A model generated the notes under the pieces. That model did not search any database and was not told the DNA's origin. It saw only the letters and a list, made by a program, of their open reading frames with translations. Below, piece after piece: positions 55,709 through 64,000 of a stretch of DNA of 64,000 bases. A program made the position numbers and the translations under genes. This DNA is from Rhizoclosmatium globosum (taxonomy: Eukaryota > Chytridiomycota > Chytridiomycetes > Chytridiales > Chytriomycetaceae), in contig MCGO01000171.1 of NCBI GenBank assembly GCA_002104985.1, positions 17,529 to 81,528 on the forward strand, written 5' to 3'. The first letter of the stretch is position 1. The number at the start of each line of letters is the position of its first letter.

Positions 55709-57636
55709 TTAAAACATAATCACAGCGGAGAGAAAAGCAAGTAAAAGCCCAAAATGGAAAGGCATAACTACACTTGTAGTTCCTGAATTTTTGGAATTTG
55801 TTTTGGGGGAAGCTACAATAATGCCAGCAGCACCATTTGCAGCAATGGGTCCTACTCCGGCAACTGAAATTGTGGCAGAAGCTTGTGGTAAAAGTAGTGT
55901 TTTCAAGAGAGCGGATCCAGATACAGGTTGATCAGCCGGAACCATGTGTCCTGAATCAAACACTCGAATATAAGTAAGGCCTCGTTCATTCCAGAAATAG
56001 CCCGCATTAACTCCGTTAACCATCCACGGAACCTTATCATTTTGAAAACCCATGTTCCCAGCCCAGCTGTTAAACCATGTTAAAATCGTACTTGGGAAAT
56101 ATAGAATGGTACGAACGTGAGATTTCCCAAACACTCCTCGACTCCGACGTAATTAATGACAAAGTCTCGATCACCATTAAAAATCACTACTTTCACACCT
56201 GCAGTGATTAAATCTGGGATGAGGGTTTGACTGCTAGGTCCGCTTGCCATGTCTCCTGCATCCGTGATGGTGATGTCGTTACATTCTTGCCATGTATAGG
56301 ACGTGATTGATTGCTGAAGTGTAGGGTCAACGTGCACTGCAGATCTAAACGCTGGAGTCTATAACCAGGTCATTTCATCAAAAAAAAACTCTTCCAATAT
56401 CCATAATGTTTTAAATCCACTTACGTTGAAATACACACCCAAGAAATTTTCACTTGCAAAGTAATGATCCACGCTATCCCCACATGGAACAATATAATCC
56501 ACGTTGTACATGTCAAGACACGTATTACCAGCCCCGTAATCGCTATGTCTTGGGGTTACATACGAGTTTATCATTCCAAACATATCGCATTCGAACGGGA
56601 TTTGAGCCAACACAGCGTTTGAAGACACGGAGCGACATTGTTCCGCCATTGACGCGACCTGTTCGCGAAACGTGTCGTTTGTGAACCATTTCGTTTGGAC
56701 GAGGTAGTCGAACATGTTGATTGCGCTTGAGAGTGTTAATTGGATTTTGAAGTTGAGAACTCCATCGCCGATTCCAATTCCTTTGAGGTTTATCTATTGA
56801 GATTAGTTTTTTTAAGCTTGTTTGTTTTTCTTTTGAAGAGATGGTGTTGAAGAAAAAACTCAACTGGTGTACCGTCGACAAGCGTCTTGCACGTTTCGAT
56901 CGCGGTCGCTATATATGGGATATACGTTCCCGCGTATGATTCTCCAGTCAGATACAAATTCCACGGCTTCGCTTCTGGAAACACGGAATAAAACCCGTTC
57001 AAAAACGTGACCATCTGTGATCCGACTTGATATTCCGTCATTGGACTCGAATTCTGGTTCTGCACGGCGCTCCATCCGGTTCCTAATGGTTGTTCGACTG
57101 TTTGGGTATTTTTCATTAGTAATCATTTTTTGTGGTGGTAGAAGAAATGCGATTAACTGTAAACCAAGTTGGCTTGCTTGTGCCAGCTATTTTGATTCAC
57201 TACAAGCGTTCCGTTTGCGAGTGCTCGAACGGGGCCGTTTTCAATGAAGCTTCCAAAGAGAGATGAGCATCCTGGTCCACCGTTGAACCAGACGACGAAA
57301 TCAGTAGATGAAGTGTTCATAGATGGGAAATACCTATTTTCCAACGCGCGTTAGTTGGGCGATTAGAACATTAGAAATCTCGAATCCGACGTACCAAAAG
57401 AATAACCCATCCCCTGCAACAGCTCCTGGACTCGCTGTAACTATTGGCATATACCCCGCATATTGACCATTGAGAGCTGCAGTAAGAGATTCCGTCTCGT
57501 TCGGAAGGTTTGTGACTTTGTAAGAGTCTTTGGTCATTTTGTTGGGAGGGACTGTCGATGTGCAAGTGAATCTGTCGCTTTGGGCGGAGACAGCCACGAC
57601 CATAACCCATGTAGCTAGGAGATACATCGCAGACAT
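55709..57636 (-). CDS. Serine carboxypeptidase (S10), tandem copy A
   Basis: Exons are 57636-57395, 57333-57158, 57097-56865, 56793-56425, 56358-56117 and 56066-55709 (539 residues). Signal peptide MSAMYLLATWVMVVAVSAQ. The S10 fold is marked by WFNGGPGCSSLFG (oxyanion hole), LTGESYAGTYIPY (catalytic Ser), VVIFNGDRDFVINYVG (catalytic Asp) and VFDSGHMVPADQPVSG (catalytic His). A hydrophobic C-terminal tail (FHFGLLLAFLSAVIMF) suggests GPI anchoring. It would release C-terminal residues at the cell surface or in the vacuole. All catalytic residues are intact. Paralog directly upstream in the same orientation. Confidence 0.93.
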
Positions 57637-57842
57637 TTGGTCGCTTTTGTTTTTTCTGGGGAGTTAGACGCCGAGAGCCTTTCCTCTTTCGATTGTACAA
57701 GATCTTCGTGTCAATCACACAAAAACAACAAATGCGCACTGTTACAAGATTTACTTTATTTTTTTCTTGGAAGCTACACACTCCTCGTTCTTCCCGTATT
57801 ACTTTCTAATAGTCTTAAAAATGCAACTGAGATTTTCTGATT

Positions 57843-59892
57843 TCATCGATGTACTTTCTGATTTTGGAAATGCAGCGCCCTCATCGTAAAATCCATCATA
57901 CTTCGTTTCCGACGAAACCCCACAGATTTCTCAAGTGGTCCATTCAAAGCAAGCCACCCATACGCACTGTCCACAAACACGGTGGAACTCGGAGTCTCCG
58001 CCAACAACTCTTTCAAGACAGCCGACCCGGAAATAGGTTGATCCTTTTCATATACCAAAAAAAAATAAAAAAAAATCAGTTATTCTCATTCTCGAATATT
58101 TGGAGAATAAAAAAAACTTACAGCAGACACCATATGTCCTGCATCCCACACGCGGATATACGTCAACCCACGGTCATACCAATACTCCCCCGCATTCACA
58201 GCATTCACGAGCCAATCGCGTCGCGGCGTGGTGAACCCGGTTGCTCCGCCCCAAGTTAGGTTCGCGAGGACTTGTTCAACGCCAATGTAGTTGATCATGA
58301 AGTCTCTGTCGCCGTTGAAGATGAGGACTTTTAGGCCGGCGGTTATGAGCGTTGGGATGAACTATGGGTGGAGGATGAGGGTTGAGTGAACAGGGTGTGT
58401 GGGGCCAAAATGGGTATATATTTTACACTGTCGCTTGATGGGTATGATTGATCGCGGTTCAGTGTGATTGTGGTATCCTGACATTGTCCCCACACGTGGA
58501 AGGGTTGGTCTGCGAGAAGATTTGGGTCGGTTGGGTCAACATGGAGTGCTTGTCGCACTGATAACGTCTATAAAATTGAACGGCATAAATTAAAAGACGG
58601 ATCAGCTACAGAAATCTTCTGCTTACATTCAGGTAATTCGTGATGGCTCCGTTTCGAGCTGTGAATGTGTCGGAATCACCACAGGGGATTGTCTTTTCAA
58701 TGTTGTACAAGTCGAGACACGTGCTGGTGTTGAAAAAGTCGTTGCGAGAGTCTTGGATCCATGTGTTTGCGATGCTCCATGGGTCACATTTATATGGCAA
58801 GGCGTGATATTCCGACGCGTTTTGGGTAGAAAGGCACATATCGCGCAGTTCAGAGACCCATTTTTTGTCTTGTGGGTGTGAGTCGAACAGGTTTGTCGCG
58901 GAGAGGTATGCAAACTTGTTTTGGATGCTGGGGAGACCCGTTTGGATGTTGTAGTCCATGAATCCGTTTCCGATCCCGATTCCTTTCAGGGGGAGAGGGG
59001 TTATACCGTCGAAGAGAGTTTTGTTGCAGTATATTATGGCGGTGGCCATGTATGGGATGTAAGTTCCTGCGTAACTTTCGCCGGTGATGTAGAGATCCCA
59101 GGATTGTGTGTTTGGGAATACGGCGTAGAATCCGTTGATGAAGGAGAGGAATTGGGAGGCGACTTGGTATTCTGTGAAGGGCCCAATGTCGGGGTTGTTG
59201 TTGAAACTGAATCCTGTTCCAAGAGGTTGTTCAAGGTATAAGAGGTTGGCTTGATTGTGCCAACTATTCAAGTTTGCTATCAGCTGTCCTTGATCGGACA
59301 TGGTGAGAGGACCGTTTTCTTCGAAACTTCCAAATAACGAAGAGCTGTAGGTTGGGATTAGTTCGAATGTTGGCTAATGGGAATATTGGTACCATCCTGG
59401 ACCTCCATTCAACCAAATAACAAGATTTGTTGATGATTCGTTCAGTGAAGGGAAGTACCTACAAGCTTACGTTATTAGAAAGTGAAATTCTATATAAGGT
59501 CAATGAGATCTCATACCAAAAGAACAAGCTTGCAGTATTATCGGAATCATTGGACTAAATAAAGAGGAGTTGAATCCTACGACGCGTGTTTATGGCAATC
59601 TTCCTTACGGTAGGCATAAAGCCAGCATATTGGCCTCTCAATGAGGAAAGGAGAGATTCCGTTTCATTTGGTAGATTTGAAACAACATAGTTTTGAGCTG
59701 TATTTGAGTTGTAGGTGGATGGATGGTTGGTTTGTGTGTTTGAAGGAGTTGTCAGCCAGAAAGAATCAACTGACCAGTCTGATTATTGAAGGGCACAGAG
59801 GAAGGACAGGAGAAGCGATCAAGGGGAAGAGGAGGCACGTAAGCCATGATCGTATTTGCCAAGAGAAGAAGGAACAGGAATATTATCCTCAT
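57843..59892 (-). CDS. Serine carboxypeptidase (S10), tandem copy B
   Basis: Exons are 59892-59775, 59697-59609, 59554-59517, 59458-59393, 59344-58627, 58567-58427, 58361-58122 and 58043-57843 (536 residues). Signal peptide MRIIFLFLLLLANTIMA. Motifs: WLNGGPGCSSLFG, ITGESYAGTYIPY, LIFNGDRDFMINYIG and VWDAGHMVSADQPISG, so the Ser-Asp-His triad is complete. It lacks the hydrophobic C-terminus of copy A and ends in basic residues, so it is probably soluble (secreted or vacuolar). The two copies differ in intron number (seven against five). It is divergent from TRS120, with 81 bases between start codons. Confidence 0.92.
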
Positions 59893-59973
59893 ATTGGACA
59901 GAGTACTCTCTTTTCCAGCACAAGATTTTCTCTTGACAACCACCACCAACAACAAGACCAACAACATCAAAAG

Positions 59974-62900
59974 ATGGAAGCAACGACAGGCGGGCCCGGC
60001 ACCGGCACTGACTTCTTCCCTCTTTTGTCGCCCGCCAAGATCCGAATTCTAGTTGTTCCAGTGTCACCGAAGCAGGGTACTTTGTTTGTTTGTTTCTTCT
60101 TATTAACCAACCAATCAACCAAACCAACCAAAAAAGAACCAATGAGTCGCGACCGATTCCGGCGCAGTGTCGATCTTCTTTCTCAGTTTGGAGTTGTGGC
60201 CGTGCGCGATGCAACACCGGCGGACCAGCGAGCCCAACTGTCGCCTGAGAATGTGAATGTGGGAAACAGTTGCGTCGTCTCCTTCTGCTTCTACTTCTCT
60301 TTCTCTTTATTAAGCTCCTAAAAAACTATCGCCAGAAACTATGTTCCATCCGGGCGTCCTCTTTCTCGACTTCACCACCGAGTACAACAGAGACCACGTC
60401 TTTCTCGAGGACTTTCAAATGCACTCGCGAATCATGGGCGTTGTTGGTATTGCGGACTGTGCTCAGGTCGACAACGAAGACGAACAGCGCCGGTACTTGG
60501 CCGAATGTGTCACTGTCTTTGATGAACAAGTGAAGAGGGTAAATTGACTACCCACTCACTCCTCAAAATACTCAAATACTCACTATGGGGAAACTATTAG
60601 TATCCTTCCTCGCTTGTTCATCAATGCATCGCTTTCAATCCGTCAAAGGATCTTGTCGCAGCGCCACTGAAGGAAATCACTCTCATTCCCAATGAAGGCC
60701 AGCAACTCTCCTTCTACCTTGCCACATTCATCAACTCTTTCACAAGCGAATTACTCAGAGGTTTCACGAATTTGGTTCGTGGCCCCCGTTTTAGTGCGAT
60801 CCACCAAAGAGACTCTGATAGATTCAAAACCCCAAATGCAGGTCAAACAAATAGAATCCCGACCCATTATTTCCGGCCCCACTCCTCCAAATTACAGTGT
60901 CAATGCACACAGAGGATCCACTGCCAATCTGAATAGTAGTGGAACCTCGAAAGACGATGCTATTTCTCCTACGAGTGGTGCTGCTATCAGTAATGCGGAT
61001 CGAAACAAGAAGAGAACTCCGGCGCGTGCCATGAAATTGGTTACGGATCTTTATTTGATGGCTGGGCGTATTGATCTTGCTATTCCTTCGTATGTTTCAC
61101 TGACGAGTGAGATCATGACAAAGCGAGGAACGAAGCGAAGGAATGTCGAACGGGCGGATGGAAAAACTGGATGAGCGAAGCGAGCAAAGAAAATAAAGAA
61201 GTGGGAGCGCAGCGACGCAACGATTTTTCGCGAAGCGAATCTGTGCAGCGAGTTCACGAGCGGAGCTCATTATGATTATAGCGGAGATACACGAAGGCTG
61301 TGAGCGAAGTGAAGGCTGTGAGCGTAGCGAACGACCTTTTTACGGAACGAGCCGTATAACGAGGGCAGTGCTATCTCACTGGAAACTGACGTTCTATAGG
61401 TACGAAACCTGTCTGGCGGCTATGAAACAAAACTCAGACTTTGTATGGTGGGGAGCCACTTTGGAATCCTTTCAAGCAGCGATCCTCCTGTTCATCATGA
61501 ATTCAGCCAACATTGGAGTAAGTTAATTAATTTGCTTAGTTATCTAACAACGTCAACAGCCTCTTTTCATCCTCCAAAGCACGCCAACCACTAAACAAGG
61601 CGAAATCCTCCTCCACTTTCCTACAATCACCTCCATCCTTACATCCCAGCGCTTCTCACGCATAGACCCCTTCGCGCCTTCCTGGCAGAAACTCCAGACC
61701 GTCACCGCGAAATCCTCCAAGTTTACGATTATGCTCTAACAACAGCCCCCTCCCAAAACCTCTCCCCAATCCCCATCCTCTCCGCCGCACTCTGCATCCG
61801 CGTCGCAAAAGTCTTGAAAGGAATGGTCCAATTCGGGTTCGCCGAATACCTCGTAAAAGGCGCCGCCTTGCCCTTCATCTCCGGGCTCGACCCCGACGCG
61901 TCAACAACCACCTCCACAACATCCAGCGGAGGCGCACCCACCGGCTCCGGCGCGCAACCGAACGCCCCCGCCGCGGCGCAGGCTGCATCCGGGACAGGAT
62001 CCAGTTCAACAACGGAATTGGGGCGAATAAACTCGACGTTCATACGTGGTTGATGAAGGCGAATCAGTTTGTGAGTACAATGGGTCGTGACTATATGGCG
62101 TTGAGTGATCGTGTGTGGGTGTATGCGAATATCGCGGCTGTGTATGGAGCTATGGGGTTCAGAAGGTAAACTGTTTTTGTTTTGTTTTGTTTTGGGGGAA
62201 TTGAATGGGTATGGTATAGGAAACATGCCTTCTTTTTGAGGGAGATGAATCTTGTTGTTTCGGAAACGTTGCGTCCGAGTTTGTATAACGGTCTTTCGGG
62301 GACGAGGAGAGGTCGTGGGCGGGTGAGTGATCGAGATCAGGCTGATGGAGATGCCGTGGTTCCACCTGTTATGGACTCTTGGAAACGGGACTCGACAATC
62401 AACTTGGAGGAAGGGGAGGGGGAGTTGCGGTTCGCGACTGAAATGGATAATACACGAGGAAAGATGGATGATCAAAAGGAGGACGGTATCCTTGGTAAAC
62501 AAATCTTGCCGCCGAATGGTGTGATTCAGAGCTATAAACGCGTTTGTGAAGTATTTGGATTGAAGATTCGATGTAAGAGCGTTCGTTTTCATTGCCCGTT
62601 TTTTATATTGATATATTAAGTTCTGCCCTTCAGCCTACAAAGCCCGTGTACCAAACACAGGATTTTTACACCCTGCGTTCTCAGACGATGAAGACGAGTG
62701 GCTTGATGAATTTGATAATGAGGACGATTTGCAGAAAGACTCCAAAAAGAATCAAGTTGCCAAGGCTGTTGTCACCGCTGCTCCTGTTGCCGCAAAGGTG
62801 TCTCAGCAGAACTTGAAACCAGCTGTAACTTCAAATACACCAGCGAGTCGTACCACTTCGTTAAAGAATCTAGCTGTTGTGAATAGTAGTGTGCCCCTCC

Positions 62901-64000
62901 AGTCTGATTTAGTGCCTACGCGAATTGGAGGTTCTCGTATTCGATATGGATGGCCTGTTTTGCAGATTCAAGTGTTGAAAGAATGTATTCACGTTGCTGA
63001 GGCGGTTGACGGTATGATTTTTGCATCCCTTCTTCAATGTTTCTTACACTTTTGTGAACAGACCATCCGTACACTATTTACTTCATCATTCGTCTTTTGA
63101 GGCGGTTAAACGCCACCTGCCACCATCTGATCAACACGATCTCGCGGATCGCTTGGAAGCTGTTATTTTGAAGACTCTTGCTGTCTCGGCGCATAGGAAT
63201 CAGCCAGAGATGCTTTCACCTGTGAGTGGAGATTCACCACGGCGAATTGATCGGGTTGGAGGTAGCAGTGAAGATGCGACTATGTTGCCTGTGATGGTTC
63301 GTGGGGTTGCTGGAGGTGTTGCTGGAATTCCTGTCTTGCGAAAGATGGAAATTGTTGGGTGAGTAGCGGTTTACACTTATTGGTGCATTTAACGCGTGTT
63401 CTTGTTCAAGACAACCACAACGTCTAGTCCCACTCACACACCCAATGTCATGGCTCCAAAGTGGACGCGACTCAAAGGCAACACCCAAAGAATTGTTCCT
63501 CTACAACCCAACCGCGGAAAAGGGTAAAAAGAAAAAAGTTACCCTCGTCGTCAATGAACTCGCATACGTCGACCTCGTTTTCGCAAACCCTTTTGCTTTT
63601 GAGCTTGACCTGAAAAGCGTCACACTCACCACAACCGGAATCAACTTCAAACCAAAACCCATTTCGACCGTGATTCCACCCTTCTCGCGGTCTCACATTG
63701 TCCGTGTTTATGGAACGCCTCTTGAGTCCGGGAACCTTGAAGTCCATGGATGTACAAGTCAAGATGTTTGGAGGGTGTTTAGAGAAGAAGAACTGTACCC
63801 GCTCAAGAAAGCGTTGGACGATCCAAAGAGGAAACAAAAAGATGGGAAGAGGAAGAAGCAAGATGAGCGGGAACGGTTTGGAAAGAGACCTGTTCATGCA
63901 CATGTTGTGAAACATGATGTGAAGCCTGCAGCTCCTGGACCAGATCGATCGTGGTCTGTTCCGATGGAAGTTGTGCCGCAACTTCCGTTTGTTGAATGTT
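59974..64000 (+). CDS. trs120: TRAPP II subunit Trs120/TRAPPC9, 3' end outside window
   Basis: Best exons: 59974-60076, 60137-60268, 60336-60538, 60601-60774, 60842-61089, 61400-61517, about 61560-61852, 62005-62165, 62220-62572, 62634-63011, 63062-63358 and 63411 onward. Recognisable Trs120 features: IRILVVPVSP at the start, HPGVLFLDFTTEYNRDHVF, MGVVGIADC, EITLIPNEGQQLSFYLATFIN, MKLVTDLYLMAGRIDLAI, VWWGATLESFQAA, VWVYANIAAVYGAMGFRRKHAFFLRE, then KELFLYNP and VDLVFANPFAFELDLKSV. Trs120 is a TRAPP II subunit that helps activate Ypt31/32-Rab11 at the trans-Golgi. The frame changes without a valid intron between about 61560 and 61720, and again near 63105. Each could be explained by one missing base, so sequencing error or early decay is possible. 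One intron is 310 bases and repeat-filled. Confidence 0.82.
61090..61399 (+). repeat. Intron packed with AGCGA(A/G)-type short repeats
   Basis: The 310-base intron of TRS120 (GTATGT...TATAG) contains more than ten variants of a GAGCGAAGCGAG/GCGAAGCGAA/GAGCGCAGCGAC word between about 61110 and 61350. Two near-identical copies of GAAGGCTGTGAGCG(A/T)AG lie around 61290-61330. Composition (G/A-rich, many GCGA) differs from all other introns here. It looks like a mobile or expanding short repeat that inserted into an ordinary intron. Confidence 0.75.

Noticed and set aside
1..64000. CRISPR array, bacterial operon, tRNA or rRNA gene
   Set aside because: No regularly spaced direct repeats with unique spacers, no cloverleaf or rRNA-like sequence was found by eye; the introns and gene content are eukaryotic.

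Overview
The window is eukaryotic nuclear DNA from a fungus. Genes are short and densely packed on both strands. They are interrupted by small GT-AG introns, mostly 44-150 bases, with CTAAC/CTGAC-like branch points. The cell-wall and secretion repertoire is fungal: two GH18 chitinases, a GH26-like hydrolase, S10 carboxypeptidases and Ser/Thr-rich surface proteins. The expanded lineage-specific families and the TIR-containing proteins suggest an early-diverging zoosporic fungus, probably Chytridiomycota. No flagellar gene or rRNA is present to prove that, so the placement is an inference.

Layout. 1-14.2 kb: the 3' part of a repeat-rich surface protein, four members of a membrane-anchored glycosyltransferase-like family (2.6, 4.7, 10.9 and 12.6 kb), a GH26-like membrane hydrolase and a secreted modular GH18 chitinase. 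14.2-18.4 kb: housekeeping genes for Fe-S assembly (ISA1) and translation initiation (eIF1), then a 2.5 kb gene-poor stretch with two gene remnants and a pair of inverted repeats. 18.4-21.8 kb: a 1080-residue secreted protein with two copies of an unrecognised domain and a beta-propeller. 22-25.9 kb: a 1210-residue TIR-SEL1-TIR-SEL1-2OG-oxygenase protein. 26-34 kb: an adenosine-deaminase-like enzyme, a Ctr copper transporter, an APC amino-acid permease, a sulfotransferase, a tetraspan protein and a DUF3429/TMEM69-like protein. 34-38 kb: two tandem seven-TM paralogs and a second Ctr transporter with a Cys-rich ectodomain. 38.6-43.7 kb: a YDRT-motif protein, cyclophilin-40, a small acidic protein and a GH18 enzyme without signal peptide. 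43.8-47 kb: a second TIR protein with a CHORD-like zinc module. 47-51.3 kb: a NIPA-type Mg transporter and a fifth glycosyltransferase paralog. 51.9-53.6 kb: a decayed copy of the propeller gene. 54-64 kb: a second YDRT-motif protein, two tandem serine carboxypeptidases and the 5' part of TRS120/TRAPPC9, which runs off the window.

How the genes fit together. Surface and wall biology dominates. The glycosyltransferase-like family (Golgi-type membrane topology), chitinases, lectin-like propeller and Thr/Ser-rich proteins would build, decorate or remodel the cell surface. Carboxypeptidases, permease and copper transporters serve nutrition. The strongest candidates for something undescribed are the two TIR-domain proteins. 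One joins TIR-like domains to SEL1 repeats and a 2-oxoglutarate dioxygenase; the other joins a TIR domain to a CHORD-like module. Both look like signalling or innate-immunity-style architectures. Exon boundaries below were derived by hand from frame continuity, splice motifs and paralog comparison.
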